Positions 9,360 through 18,789 of a DNA stretch of 64,000 nucleotides are shown piece after piece; within the stretch, counting starts at the first letter, position 1; each line of letters begins with the position of its first letter. The notes under the pieces are model-generated. The model made no database searches. It had not been told where the DNA came from and worked only from the letters and a program-made list of their open reading frames with translations. The DNA lies in assembly GCF_018326005.1 (NCBI RefSeq), contig NZ_AP021903.1, positions 994,001-1,058,000 of the forward strand. Direction: 5' to 3'. This stretch comes from Pseudomonas sp. Seg1 (lineage in GTDB: Bacteria > Pseudomonadota > Gammaproteobacteria > Pseudomonadales > Pseudomonadaceae). The translations under genes were made by a program, and so were the position numbers.

Positions 9360-10253
9360 TTAATTCAGCGGATGTTGGCGCAGGAAATCGGCGGCAACTT
9401 TCGACGGGCTTTCGTGATCGACATCGACCCGCGCGTTGAGCTGGCGCATGGTTTCGTCGTCGAACAGTTCGGCCAGCGGCTTGAGTTGCTCGGCCAGTTT
9501 CGGGTGCGCATCGAGGTAGGCCTGACGCACCACCGGCGCGGCGGTGTAGTCGGGGAAGTAATGTTTGTCGTCTTCCAGCAACTTGAGGCCGAAGGCGTTC
9601 AAGCGCCCGTCGGTGGTGTAGACCAGACCGGCGAACACCTGACCGTTGCGCAACGCCGTATAAACCAGGCCCGCGTCCATCTGGCGGATGTTCTTGCGAG
9701 TCAGGTTCATGTCATAGAGCTTGACCATGCCGTCGAGACCGTCGGAGCGGTTGGCGAACTCGGTGTCCAGCGCCACCAAGTGATTGGTCTTGGCTTCAGC
9801 CTGCAACACTTCGTTCAACTGGCTGATGTTGTTGATCTGCGGATAGGCCTCGGCCACATTTTTCGGCAGGGCGAGGGCGTAGGTGTTGCTGAATTTCGAC
9901 GGCGTCAGCCAGATCAGGCCTTTTTTCGCGTCGAGTTCCTTCACCCGGGCGTAGGACTGTGCGCTGTCGAGTTTCTCGGTGACATGGTTGTAGGCCACCA
10001 GCGACACGCCGGTGTATTCCCAGAGCATGTCCAGTTGTCCGCTTTCGTGGGCGCTACGGGCGAGGTTGCTGCCCAGACCACCAGTGATCTGCGCGTCGTA
10101 ACCTTTGCTGCGCAAGTATTGGGCGGTGATTTCCGCGAGCAGGGTTTGCTCGGTGAAGACCCGGGCGCCGAGACGGATCACGGGTTTTTCAGCGGCTTGC
10201 GCCAATCCTGCGAACAGCAGGACGCAACTTAAGATCAAGCTAAGTCGTTTCAT
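9360..10253 (-). CDS. osmoprotectant (glycine betaine/choline-type) substrate-binding protein
   Basis: 297-residue periplasmic binding protein of the OpuAC/OsmX type. A signal peptide (MKRLSLILSCVLLFAGLAQA) is followed by GARVFTEQTLLAEI and, later, DMLWEYTGVSLVAY, characteristic of this family. The start at 10253 is preferred over the ATG at 10259 because AAGGA lies 6 bases before it. Located between two permease genes. The exact ligand is not visible. Confidence 0.87.
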   Translation of the reverse strand: MKRLSLILSCVLLFAGLAQAAEKPVIRLGARVFTEQTLLAEITAQYLRSKGYDAQITGGLGSNLARSAHESGQLDMLWEYTGVSLVAYNHVTEKLDSAQSYARVKELDAKKGLIWLTPSKFSNTYALALPKNVAEAYPQINNISQLNEVLQAEAKTNHLVALDTEFANRSDGLDGMVKLYDMNLTRKNIRQMDAGLVYTALRNGQVFAGLVYTTDGRLNAFGLKLLEDDKHYFPDYTAAPVVRQAYLDAHPKLAEQLKPLAELFDDETMRQLNARVDVDHESPSKVAADFLRQHPLN

Positions 10254-10274
10254 ATTCATTCCTTCGCAAAAGCC

Positions 10275-10991
10275 TTAAGACGGGCGCAAACCGCGTTCCA
10301 GCCAGAGACGGCTGGCGAGGGTGACGACGCCATCGAGCAGCAAGGCCAGCAGCGCGGTGCACGCGGCGCCGAGCAGCAGTTGCGGCTGATTGTTCAGGGC
10401 GATGCCGGGGAAGATCAGGCTGCCGAGGCTGTTGGCACCGATCAGGAACGCCAGCGGCGCGGTGCCGACGTTGATCGCCAGCGCGACACGCACGCCACCG
10501 ACAATGATCGGCACGGCGTTGGGCAGCTCGACTTGCCACAGGACCTGACGCGGGGTCATGCCGATGCCGACGGCGGCTTCTTTCAGCGAACCCTGGACGT
10601 TTTTCAGGCCTTCGTAGGTGTTGCGCACAATCGGCAGCAACGAGGCGAGGAATAAAGCGAAGATCGCCGGACCACTGCCGATGCCGAGAATCCCCAGGGC
10701 AATCGCCAGTACGGCCAACGGTGGCACGGTGTTGCCGATATTGAAGATCTGCATGAAGCGTTCAGCGCGGCCGACCATGGTCGGGCGACTGAGAAAGATA
10801 CCGGCGGGGATGCCCACGATCAGGGCGGCCAGCATTGAAGCGAGGACGAGAATCAGATGAGCTTGCAGGTAAAACAACAAATCGTCGCGGTAGTGTTCGA
10901 TCGTGTTGATGCCGATCCAGTGGACCAGCAGGGCCAGGAGCGCGATCACCACCGCACCTCCCATCAGCCCTTTGCCATAGCGGATAGCCAC
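10275..10991 (-). CDS. osmoprotectant ABC transporter permease (first gene of operon)
   Basis: 238-residue permease with five to six membrane helices and the EAA motif (KEAAVGIGMTPRQVLWQVELP). It begins with GTG at 10991; an AAGGAG site lies about 8 bases ahead, supporting this non-ATG start. The binding-protein gene follows after 21 bp. Paralogous to the 8693-9346 permease; the pair probably forms a heterodimeric channel. Confidence 0.86.
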   Translation of the reverse strand: MAIRYGKGLMGGAVVIALLALLVHWIGINTIEHYRDDLLFYLQAHLILVLASMLAALIVGIPAGIFLSRPTMVGRAERFMQIFNIGNTVPPLAVLAIALGILGIGSGPAIFALFLASLLPIVRNTYEGLKNVQGSLKEAAVGIGMTPRQVLWQVELPNAVPIIVGGVRVALAINVGTAPLAFLIGANSLGSLIFPGIALNNQPQLLLGAACTALLALLLDGVVTLASRLWLERGLRPS

Positions 10992-11322
10992 AGGCGGACT
11001 CCTTTTTTATAGTCGGCGAACGCCGTCCCGAGTGGCATGCCATGCCTGGCTGCCGGGAAATAAACGTTCGCGAGAAGCAGCTCCCTCAGCACCGGCAAAA
11101 AGCGGTCTGAAAGCGAGCCATGAGCGCAGCCTCGTCAGGCTAACTTGCTGATTTTTCAGCCCCTGACGAAAATTCGTAACAGGGGATGGACGTCTCCGTG
11201 CTTTAAAAGGTTCCCACCTGCGGCAGCATTTGGCCACCCTTAATGTGCTCAACGGTTCGGTTATTGCATCGAGTTGGGCTATAATCGCGGCCCTTTTTTG
11301 AATCACCGCCAGGCGATTTCCC
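10992..11322. other. divergent promoter region, opuC-like operon / prfC
   Basis: 331 bp without a gene. A TATAAT hexamer at 11280-11285 is a good -10 for prfC; no convincing -35 is seen. A weak stem (TCAGG...CCTGA, about 11134-11167) is present. Nothing else was recognised. Confidence 0.5.
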
Positions 11323-12906
11323 ATGACCAACCAGGCCGCCGAAGTCGCGAAACGCCGCACTTTCGCCATTATTTCCCACCCCGATGCCGGTAAAACCACG
11401 ATCACCGAAAAGCTCCTGTTGATGGGCAAGGCGATTGCAGTGGCCGGTACGGTGAAATCCCGAAAATCCGACCGCCATGCGACATCCGACTGGATGGAGA
11501 TGGAGAAACAGCGGGGTATTTCCATTACCACGTCGGTCATGCAGTTCCCGTATCGCGACCACATGGTCAACCTGCTCGACACCCCGGGCCACGAAGACTT
11601 TTCCGAAGATACCTACCGCACCCTGACGGCGGTGGACTCGGCATTGATGGTTCTCGACGGCGGTAAGGGCGTTGAGCCACGGACCATCGCGCTGATGGAC
11701 GTCTGCCGTCTGCGTGACACGCCGATTGTCAGCTTCATCAACAAACTCGACCGTGACATCCGCGACCCGATCGAACTGCTCGACGAAATCGAAGCCGTTC
11801 TGAAGATCAAGGCAGCGCCGATCACCTGGCCGATCGGTTGCTACCGCGACTTCAAAGGCGTGTACCACCTGGCCGACGACTACATCATTGTCTACACCGC
11901 CGGTCACGGTCACGAACGCACCGAAACCAAGATCATCGAGAAACTTGACTCCGACGAGGCGCGCGCGCACCTGGGTGACGAGTACGAGCGTTTCATCGAA
12001 CAGCTGGAACTGGTGCAGGGCGCCTGCCACGAGTTCAACCAGCAGGAGTTCCTCGACGGTCAACTGACCCCGGTGTTCTTCGGTACTGCATTGGGCAACT
12101 TCGGTGTCGACCACGTGCTTGATGCTGTGGTGGATTGGGCGCCGCGTCCACTGGCCCGTGTCGCCAACGAGCGCACCGTGGAGCCGGTGGAGGAGAAGTT
12201 CTCGGGCTTCATCTTCAAGATCCAGGCGAACATGGACCCGAAACACCGTGACCGTATCGCCTTCATGCGTATCTGCTCCGGCAAGTACGAGAAAGGCATG
12301 AAGATGCGCCACGTGCGTACCGGCAAGGACGTGCGCATCGGCGACGCCCTGACGTTCTTCTCTTCCGAGCGTGAGCAGCTGGAAGAGGCGTATGCCGGCG
12401 ACATCATCGGTCTGCACAACCACGGCACCATCCAGATCGGTGACACCTTCAGCGAAGGCGAAACTTTGGGCTTTACCGGTATCCCGCACTTCGCCCCGGA
12501 GCTGTTCCGTCGTGTGCGTCTGCGTGATCCGCTGAAGTCCAAGCAGTTGCGTCAGGGCTTGCAGCAATTGGCCGAGGAGGGCGCCACTCAGGTGTTTTTC
12601 CCGGAGCGTAGCAACGACATCATTCTTGGTGCTGTGGGTGTGCTGCAGTTCGATGTGGTCGCCAGCCGTTTGAAAGAGGAATACAAGGTTGAGTGCTCTT
12701 ATGAGCCGATCACTGTGTACTCGGCGCGCTGGATTGAGTGCGACGACAAGAAGAAGCTTGAGGAGTTTTCCAATAAGGCTGTGGAGAACCTGGCATTGGA
12801 TGGCGGTGGGCATCTGACCTACCTTGCGCCGACGCGGGTTAATCTGGCGTTGATGGAGGAGCGTTGGCCGGATGTGAAGTTCCGTGCTACGCGTGAGCAT
12901 CATTAA
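11323..12906 (+). CDS. prfC: peptide chain release factor 3
   Basis: GTPase that removes RF1/RF2 from the ribosome after peptide release. 527 residues, the expected length. G1 is HPDAGKTT, G2 region is [11 protein letters not shown]3 DTPGHEDF, G4 NKLD; the EF-G-like domains II and III follow (LRVRL-type barrel, then [21 protein letters not shown]). It has its own promoter and a strong terminator, so it is monocistronic here. Confidence 0.98.
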   Translation: MTNQAAEVAKRRTFAIISHPDAGKTTITEKLLLMGKAIAVAGTVKSRKSDRHATSDWMEMEKQRGISITTSVMQFPYRDHMVNLLDTPGHEDFSEDTYRTLTAVDSALMVLDGGKGVEPRTIALMDVCRLRDTPIVSFINKLDRDIRDPIELLDEIEAVLKIKAAPITWPIGCYRDFKGVYHLADDYIIVYTAGHGHERTETKIIEKLDSDEARAHLGDEYERFIEQLELVQGACHEFNQQEFLDGQLTPVFFGTALGNFGVDHVLDAVVDWAPRPLARVANERTVEPVEEKFSGFIFKIQANMDPKHRDRIAFMRICSGKYEKGMKMRHVRTGKDVRIGDALTFFSSEREQLEEAYAGDIIGLHNHGTIQIGDTFSEGETLGFTGIPHFAPELFRRVRLRDPLKSKQLRQGLQQLAEEGATQVFFPERSNDIILGAVGVLQFDVVASRLKEEYKVECSYEPITVYSARWIECDDKKKLEEFSNKAVENLALDGGGHLTYLAPTRVNLALMEERWPDVKFRATREHH

Positions 12907-12926
12907 GCGCTGAGCTGAGTTGTTCG

Positions 12927-12962
12927 AAAGCCCCCTAGGTGTATGCCTTGGGGGCTTTTTTT
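12927..12962 (+). terminator. prfC intrinsic terminator
   Basis: AAGCCCCCTAGG pairs with CCTTGGGGGCTT (one mismatch, 6-base loop) and runs into seven T, 20 bp after the prfC stop. Confidence 0.93.
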
Positions 12963-12973
12963 GGTTTGGTTTT

Positions 12974-13322
12974 GGGTGTATATCCGTTTTTTTGGTGATG
13001 GCGGCTTAAGGTTTCGCCCTTACGGCGACTCACTTTTTTTACAAACGCCTAAAAAAAGTAAGCAAAAAAACGCTTGCTCCAACGTTCGGCCCACTCGCTG
13101 GGGCTCGGGGTTCCTTCGCTCCGGGATCGATCCGGGCGCATCGCCTCCGGTTTGCTTCGCTGCACCTCCTCTCGATGTGTTTGGCTGCGCCAAACGGTCG
13201 CTGCGCTCCCATGCCCGGATCAATCCCTCCGCTCAGCCTGCCGACGTCGCCCGTGGATCAAGATCAAGAGCTGCAGCCGAGCTAACGCTCATCCTTTGAG
13301 TGGGGCTGCATGCGCCGCGTGC
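12974..13322. repeat. long dispersed repeat, copy 1 (full)
   Basis: 349 bp sharing its whole length, apart from one internal gap, with 28642-28888. Shared landmarks are TATATCCGTT, CGCCCTTACGGCG, GCTCGGGGTTCCTTCGCTCC, GACGTCGCCCGTGGATCAAG and GCATGCGCCGCGTGC. It has no convincing coding potential and no terminal transposase. Confidence 0.8.
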
Positions 13323-13340
13323 TTTACATAGATCAAAACT

Positions 13341-13874
13341 GTGGGTGCTGGCTTGCCTGCGAAGGCGGCCTGCCAGCCGACCCATTTTTCGCAGGCTGCA
13401 TGCGATTCAATTGTAGGAGCGAGCCTGCTCGCGAAGGCGGCCTGCCAGCCGCGCCATGTCTCGCAGGCTGCACGCAATCCATGCGGGAGCCTGGCTTGCC
13501 AGCGATGGCGGCCTGCCAGCCGACCCATTTGTCGCAGGCTGCATGCGATTCAATTGTAGGAGCGAGCCTGCTCGCGAAGGCGGCCTACCAGCCGCGCCAT
13601 GTCTTGCAGGCTGCATGCAATCCCTGTGGGAGCCGGGCTTGCCAGCGATGGCGGCCTGCCAGCCGACCCATTTGTCGCAGGCTGCATGCGATTCAAATGT
13701 AGGAGCGAGCCTGCTCGCGAAGGCGGCCTACCAGCCGCGCCATGTCTTGCAGGCTGCATGCAATCCCTGTGGGAGCCTGGCTTGCCAGCGATGGCGGCCT
13801 GCCAGCCGACCCATTTCTCTCAGGCTGCATGCGATTCAATTGTAGGAGCGAGCCTGCTCGCGAAGGCGGCCTGG
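13341..13874 (+). repeat. tandem array of eight REP elements with 143-bp higher-order period
   Basis: Two REP variants alternate in one orientation: type B (GGCTTGCCAGCGATGGCGGC) and type A (GAGCCTGCTCGCGAAGGCGG). The type-A start GTAGGAGC recurs at 13413, 13556, 13699 and 13842, exactly 143 bp apart, giving nearly four units. Units differ at few positions, pointing to recent tandem duplication. Confidence 0.95.
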
Positions 13875-14049
13875 CAGTGAGCAATTTTTGATGGCGTGCA
13901 CTCGATCCAGTTGAGTTGTCGAAGGCTGTTCCACAGAAGTCTGTAGGGTGTCTCCGTTTTTTGTGGTCTCGATGTACTTAAGCGCGACAACTGGCGAGCT
14001 GGCCGTTAGTGTCTCAGGTCCACGCAAGTCGTTTTGAGAGGTCAATGGA

Positions 14050-15258
14050 ATGACGAGTCGACTGACTCATCTGCTGCGGATCAACGGCTATTTCGGTGTC
14101 ATGGCCTGGGTGCTCGCCGCGCTGCTGTTCATTAATCGGCTGAGCAGCATGGTCAAGCTGTTCATGGCGCTGTACCTGCGTCAGGAACTGGGGCTGGCGA
14201 TTGAAACGGTTGGCTGGCTGTTGTCCGGTTACGGCGCGGGGCTGTTGGTCGGTTCGATGGTCGGTGGTTTGCTGAGTGACCGTTTTTCCACGGCGCGGCT
14301 GACGGCGGTTCTGTTTTTCCTGTCGGCGTGGACGCTGCTGTTGTTGGGGCTGGTCACGGAGGTAGCGTGGCTCGGTGCATTGCTGCTGTTCAGCGGTGTG
14401 CTCGACGGGGCGATTCGAACGCTGCATCAGCGTTTGATCATGGAGTATTGCGAGGTCGCGCAACGTGCCCGCGCGCAAGCGCTGAGCCGGGTTGCGCGAA
14501 ACCTTGGCATGGCCGCCGCCGGCGTCGCTGGCGGGGTGCTGGCGCAGGTCGATTTTCGTTGGGTGTTCTTTGCCAGTGCGGCGCTGACGGTGCTGGCCTT
14601 GTTTTGGTTTGTCCGCACGACCTGGCGGCGACCGGTGCTGAGCGTTGAGGTAAAAGCCGAAACCGCTTCAGGTTTGCCTTACCGCGACAAACCCTTCCTC
14701 TGGCTATTGGCGGCGACGGTTGTGCTCGGCATGGCGTTCGACACGGTCTACAGCACGCTCGGCAACTATCTGCGGGATTACTATCGGCTGAGCACCGAGG
14801 CCATTGGTTGGCAGTTCGGCATCAACGCGCTGCTGGTGGTGACGCTGCAGATTCCGCTGGCCCATTGGGGCGAGCGCTGGAGTGCGCGGGCGCAACTGGT
14901 AGCTGGCGCCGTGTTGCTGGCCTGCGGGTTGGGCATGTTGCCGTTGGGTAGCGGGTTGTTTTATGTCTGCCTGTCGACGGTGATCTGGACATTGGGCGAG
15001 GCGTTGTTCATGCCGCCATTGAATGTACTGGTCATGCAGTACGCGCAGGGTGGCAAGAGCGGCCAGTACTTTGGCCTGTTCTTCATGAGTTGGAGCGCGA
15101 GCGCGCTGTTGTCGCCGGTGCTCAGTGGTCAGTTATACGCCCACGCTGGCGGGCACAGCGTTTGGCTGGCCAGTGCGTTGCTGGCGCTGATGAGCATTCC
15201 GCTGACTTGTCTGGCCACGCGCCCAGCCCTTGGAAGTGTGCTGCCGCGTACTGTTTAG
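14050..15258 (+). CDS. MFS transporter (probable drug/metabolite exporter)
   Basis: 402-residue inner-membrane protein with about 12 hydrophobic segments. The loop 2-3 signature GGLLSDRFSTARL is present, and the MdtH-like layout suggests a proton-coupled exporter; the substrate is unknown. A GAGAGG site lies 8 bases ahead of the ATG. It stands alone between the REP array and a small secreted-protein gene. Confidence 0.85.
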   Translation: MTSRLTHLLRINGYFGVMAWVLAALLFINRLSSMVKLFMALYLRQELGLAIETVGWLLSGYGAGLLVGSMVGGLLSDRFSTARLTAVLFFLSAWTLLLLGLVTEVAWLGALLLFSGVLDGAIRTLHQRLIMEYCEVAQRARAQALSRVARNLGMAAAGVAGGVLAQVDFRWVFFASAALTVLALFWFVRTTWRRPVLSVEVKAETASGLPYRDKPFLWLLAATVVLGMAFDTVYSTLGNYLRDYYRLSTEAIGWQFGINALLVVTLQIPLAHWGERWSARAQLVAGAVLLACGLGMLPLGSGLFYVCLSTVIWTLGEALFMPPLNVLVMQYAQGGKSGQYFGLFFMSWSASALLSPVLSGQLYAHAGGHSVWLASALLALMSIPLTCLATRPALGSVLPRTV

Positions 15259-15417
15259 TTGATCCGGTTATGGCGGTTATTCGAAACAGGTCTGTCAGGC
15301 AACGGCATTTCTGCGGGTTCATTAGCGTCCTATCTGGTGAAGCCGGCTGATCGGAACTAGATTTCATTCAGCGCCGGATCGGCATTGCTGTTTCACCTGC
15401 ACAGGATGGAATCGGTC

Positions 15418-15681
15418 ATGAAAAACAGGTTGCTACGCGTTTTACTGCTGTTGAAAGTGATGGTCATGCTGTCCCTCGGCACCGCGACGGCCTGGGCCGA
15501 GTGCGAGGATCACGATTCTCAGGCCTTCAGTGGGCAGGTCGGGCATAGCGGGTTGATGCTGGCCAAGTCCGAATCCGAACCGGGCGATCAGGGGCAGGGC
15601 GGCGCCGCCGATGACGATGACTCGACCACTGACGAGCCGGACACTGATGATCCGGATGACGAAGGCGACAGCCAGACGTAG
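15418..15681 (+). CDS. small secreted acidic protein of unknown function
   Basis: 87 residues. Start at 15418 (MKNRLLRVLLLL), 7 bases after AGGATGGA. A clear signal peptide ends near TATAWA; the mature part is short and ends in a run of Asp, Glu, Ser and Thr (DDDDSTTDEPDTDDPDDEG), which could bind divalent cations or be disordered. No family recognised. It is followed by a hairpin terminator, which supports a real transcription unit. Confidence 0.6.
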   Translation: MKNRLLRVLLLLKVMVMLSLGTATAWAECEDHDSQAFSGQVGHSGLMLAKSESEPGDQGQGGAADDDDSTTDEPDTDDPDDEGDSQT

Positions 15682-15691
15682 ATTTCGGGCA

Positions 15692-15745
15692 AAAGAAAAC
15701 CCCTTCTGCCTCGACTGATGCGCAATCGGAGGAGAAGGGGTTTGG
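15692..15745. terminator. hairpin terminator between convergent genes
   Basis: AAACCCCTTCT pairs with AGAAGGGGTTT across a partly paired interior. The T-rich side is on the minus strand (TTTTCTTTTG), with a short T-run on the plus side, so it can serve both the small acidic gene and the dpp operon. Confidence 0.75.
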
Positions 15746-15777
15746 TTAACTTCTGACTCATGAACGAAGAGGTCAAT

Positions 15778-15866
15778 GTGGGAGCGTTCTTGCCTGCGAT
15801 TGCGGTGTGCCAGACGACAAATCAGTTGACTGGCACTACGTCATCGCGGGCAAGCCCGCTCCCACA
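15778..15866. repeat. inverted REP pair
   Basis: Left arm begins GTGGGAGCGTTCTTGCC, right arm ends GGCAAGCCCGCTCCCAC. It lies at the 3' end of the dpp operon. Confidence 0.85.
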
Positions 15867-15892
15867 GTTTTTTGCATGTCCTCCCGTTCTTG

Positions 15893-16873
15893 TTACGCCG
15901 CGCCGTCGAGGAATTGCTCGGCGTAGTGGCACGCCACCTGCCGATTGTCGAGCGCACGCAAGGCCGGCTCTTCAGTGCTGCAACGTTCGGTCGCATACGG
16001 GCAGCGCTTGTGGAAAGCGCAGCCTGGTGGCGGGTTCAGCGGGTTGGGCAGTTCGCCGACGATCTTGATTTTCGGCTTGTTCGGGTCCGGGTGAATGGTC
16101 GGGGTCGCCGACAGCAACGCCTGGGTGTACGGGTGCAGCGGACGTTCGTAGATGGCGTTTTTCGGGCCCATTTCCACCGGGCGGCCGAGGTACATCACCA
16201 TCACGTCATCGGCCACGTGTTGCACCACCGCCAGGTTGTGCGAGATGAACACGTAGGCGGTGTTGAACTCCTGCTGCAGATCCATGAACAGGTTCAGCAC
16301 CTGCGCCTGAATCGACACATCCAGCGCCGAAGTCGGTTCGTCTGCCACCAGCACTTTCGGTTGCAGCATCATCGCCCGGGCCAGGGCGATGCGCTGGCGC
16401 TGACCGCCGGAGAACATGTGCGGATAACGCTGGTAGTGCTCGGGACGCAAGCCGACCTGCTTCATCATCGCCTGGACTTTCTCGCGACGTTCGGCGGCAC
16501 TCAGGTTGGTGTTGATCAACAGTGGCTCGGCCAGTTGATCGCCGACTTTCTGCCGTGGGTTCAATGACGCGTACGGGCTCTGAAACACCATCTGCACGTC
16601 TTTGCGCAGCTGTTTGCGCTGGGCCTTGTCGGCACCGGCGACTTCCTGGCCGGCGATTTTCAAGGAGCCGGACGACGGCTCTTCAATCAGGGTCAGGGCG
16701 CGGGCGAGGGTGGATTTGCCGCAGCCCGACTCGCCGACCACCGCGAGAGTCTTGCCGGCTTCCAGTTCGAACGACACGCCGTTGAGTGCGCGCACGGTCG
16801 CGTGGCCCTTGAACAGGCCACGGGAGACTTCGTAGTGACGGGTCAGGTCGCGGGCGGTAAGTACGACGGCCAT
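15893..16873 (-). CDS. dppF: dipeptide ABC transporter ATPase DppF
   Basis: 326-residue ATPase of the Opp/Dpp family. Walker A GESGCGKST, signature FSGGQRQR, Walker B VLVADEPTSALD, and the C-terminal oligopeptide-transporter domain with three clustered cysteines (GCAFHKRCPYATERC), which binds an Fe-S cluster in characterised homologues. It overlaps the dppD stop by one base and is last in the operon. Confidence 0.95.
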   Translation of the reverse strand: MAVVLTARDLTRHYEVSRGLFKGHATVRALNGVSFELEAGKTLAVVGESGCGKSTLARALTLIEEPSSGSLKIAGQEVAGADKAQRKQLRKDVQMVFQSPYASLNPRQKVGDQLAEPLLINTNLSAAERREKVQAMMKQVGLRPEHYQRYPHMFSGGQRQRIALARAMMLQPKVLVADEPTSALDVSIQAQVLNLFMDLQQEFNTAYVFISHNLAVVQHVADDVMVMYLGRPVEMGPKNAIYERPLHPYTQALLSATPTIHPDPNKPKIKIVGELPNPLNPPPGCAFHKRCPYATERCSTEEPALRALDNRQVACHYAEQFLDGAA

Positions 16874-17841
16874 TACGCCACCTCCTGGTTCAGCGGGTAG
16901 AAGCAGCGGGCAAGGCTGTTGGCTTTCGGATCAAGGGTCGGACGCTGCGCACGGCAGCTGTCCTGCACGTACGGGCAGCGTGGCGACAGCAGGCAACCCT
17001 GCGGGCGGTCATAACGGCCCGGGACGATGCCCGGCAGTGTCGCCAGACGTTCGGCACCCTGGCTGTGTTCCGGAATCGCCTTGAGCAGCGCTTCGCTGTA
17101 CGGGTGCGCCGGGATGTCGAACAGTTGTGGCACCTGACCGACTTCAACGGCTTGACCGGCGTACATCACGCACACGCGCTGGGCGGTTTCAGCCACGACC
17201 GCGAGGTCGTGGGTGATCAGCACCAGGCCCATGTTCTGTTCTTTCTGCAACGCCAGCAGCAGGTCCATGATCTGTGCCTGAATCGTTACGTCCAAAGCAG
17301 TGGTCGGCTCATCGGCAATCAGCAGTTTCGGCTCGCCGGCAATTGCCATGGCGATGGCGACGCGCTGGCTCATACCGCCGGAGAGTTGGTGCGGGTAGGC
17401 GTCCATACGGCTGGCGGCGCCCGGGATTTCGACTTTTTCCAGCAGTTCGATGGCACGCTTGCGCGCTTGTTTGCTGGACATTTTCAGGTGCAGGCGCAGC
17501 ACTTCTTCGATCTGGAAACCGACGGTGTAGCTCGGGTTGAGCGCGGTCATCGGGTCCTGGAACACCATCGACAAGTCTTTGCCGACGATTTGTCGACGCT
17601 GACGGTTGCTCAGCTTGAGCATGTCTTTGCCGTCAAAGCTCAGCGAGTCGGCGGTCACAATGCCGGGATGCTCGATCAGGCCCATCAGCGCCATCATGGT
17701 CACGGATTTGCCCGAGCCCGATTCGCCGACGATCGCCAGCACTTCGCCTTTGTCGACTTTCAGATCGAGGCCATCGACAACCGGCGTAGCAGTCTTGTCG
17801 CCGAAGCGAACGTTGAGATTCTTGATTTCTAGCAGTGACAT
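16873..17841 (-). CDS. dppD: dipeptide ABC transporter ATPase DppD
   Basis: 322 residues from the ATG at 17841 ([11 protein letters not shown]), preceded by GAGGAG; the in-frame upstream extension has no support. Walker A GESGSGKS, signature LSGGMSQR, Walker [14 protein letters not shown]-terminal cysteine motif [15 protein letters not shown]. It pairs with DppF to drive DppBC. Confidence 0.95.
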   Translation of the reverse strand: MSLLEIKNLNVRFGDKTATPVVDGLDLKVDKGEVLAIVGESGSGKSVTMMALMGLIEHPGIVTADSLSFDGKDMLKLSNRQRRQIVGKDLSMVFQDPMTALNPSYTVGFQIEEVLRLHLKMSSKQARKRAIELLEKVEIPGAASRMDAYPHQLSGGMSQRVAIAMAIAGEPKLLIADEPTTALDVTIQAQIMDLLLALQKEQNMGLVLITHDLAVVAETAQRVCVMYAGQAVEVGQVPQLFDIPAHPYSEALLKAIPEHSQGAERLATLPGIVPGRYDRPQGCLLSPRCPYVQDSCRAQRPTLDPKANSLARCFYPLNQEVA

Positions 17842-17851
17842 GGGAATCTCC

Positions 17852-18778
17852 TCAGGCGGCATTCTTGAGTTTCGGGTCCAGCGCATCGCGCAGACCGTCG
17901 CCCATCAGGTTGATTGCCAGCACGCTGAGCAAAATGGTCAAACCAGGCAGGCTCACTACCCACCAGGCGCGTTCGATGTAGTCGCGAGCCGAAGCCAGCA
18001 TGGTGCCCCACTCAGGGGTTGGCGGTTGTACGCCAAGGCCAAGGAAGCCCAGTGCGGCGGCATCGAGAATCGCCGAAGAGAAGCTCAGGGTTGCCTGAAC
18101 GATCAGCGGCGCCATGCAGTTCGGCAGCACGGTGATGAACATCAGACGTGGCAGACCGGCACCGGCCAGGCGCGCGGCGGTCACGTAGTCGCGGTTCAGT
18201 TCGCCCATCACGGCGGCTCGGGTCAGACGCACGTAGGACGGCAAGGAAACCACAGCAATTGCGATCACGGTGTTGATCAGGCCAGGGCCGAGGATGGCGA
18301 CGATCGCCACAGCCAGCAGCAACGACGGCAGGGCCAGCATGATGTCCATCAGACGCATGATGGTCGGGCCAAGCACTTTCGGGAAAAAGCCTGCGAACAG
18401 ACCGAGCAGAATCCCCGGAATCAACGACATGACGACCGACGACAGGCCGATCAACAGCGACAGGCGCGAACCCTGGATCAGACGCGACAGCAGATCGCGA
18501 CCCAGTTCATCGGTGCCGAGCAGGAACTGCATCTGTCCGCCTTCGAGCCACGCCGGTGGCGTCAGCAGGAAGTCGCGGTATTGCTCGCTCGGGTTATGCG
18601 GCGCGACCCACGGCGCGAAGATCGCGCAGAAAATCACCAGCAACATGAACAACAGGCCGGCAACGGCGCCCTTGTTCTTCGAGAAGGCTTGCCAGAATTC
18701 TTTATACGGTGACGGGTACAGCAGGCTTTGATCCACGGCGGACGTGGCGGTGGCTACTGAGGATGTTGGAGTGCTCAT
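17852..18778 (-). CDS. dppC: dipeptide ABC transporter permease DppC
   Basis: 308 residues from the ATG at 18778 (MSTPTSS). N-terminal OppC-type domain with first helix, then the permease domain with the EAA loop ([22 protein letters not shown]). It follows dppB after 11 bp and precedes dppD by 10 bp. Confidence 0.95.
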   Translation of the reverse strand: MSTPTSSVATATSAVDQSLLYPSPYKEFWQAFSKNKGAVAGLLFMLLVIFCAIFAPWVAPHNPSEQYRDFLLTPPAWLEGGQMQFLLGTDELGRDLLSRLIQGSRLSLLIGLSSVVMSLIPGILLGLFAGFFPKVLGPTIMRLMDIMLALPSLLLAVAIVAILGPGLINTVIAIAVVSLPSYVRLTRAAVMGELNRDYVTAARLAGAGLPRLMFITVLPNCMAPLIVQATLSFSSAILDAAALGFLGLGVQPPTPEWGTMLASARDYIERAWWVVSLPGLTILLSVLAINLMGDGLRDALDPKLKNAA

Positions 18779-18789
18779 GGGTATTGACC

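Larger units (their letters stand above)
12963..14049. other. 1.1-kb gene-free repeat block
   Basis: It contains copy 1 of a long dispersed repeat (12974-13322), a tandem REP array (13341-13874) and about 170 bp of unique DNA before the MFS gene, which holds that gene's promoter and GAGAGG ribosome-binding site. Open frames here are artefacts of the repeats. Confidence 0.8.

Noticed and set aside
11203..12903. 566-codon minus-strand open frame
   Set aside because: Shadow of prfC, created by GC-rich codon bias.
13341..13874. CRISPR array
   Set aside because: The 143-bp unit is made of known REP types, spacers are near identical between units, and there are no cas genes.
13020..13884. Several 60-130 codon frames over the repeat block
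   Set aside because: They translate the REP and long-repeat sequence itself and have no ribosome-binding sites.
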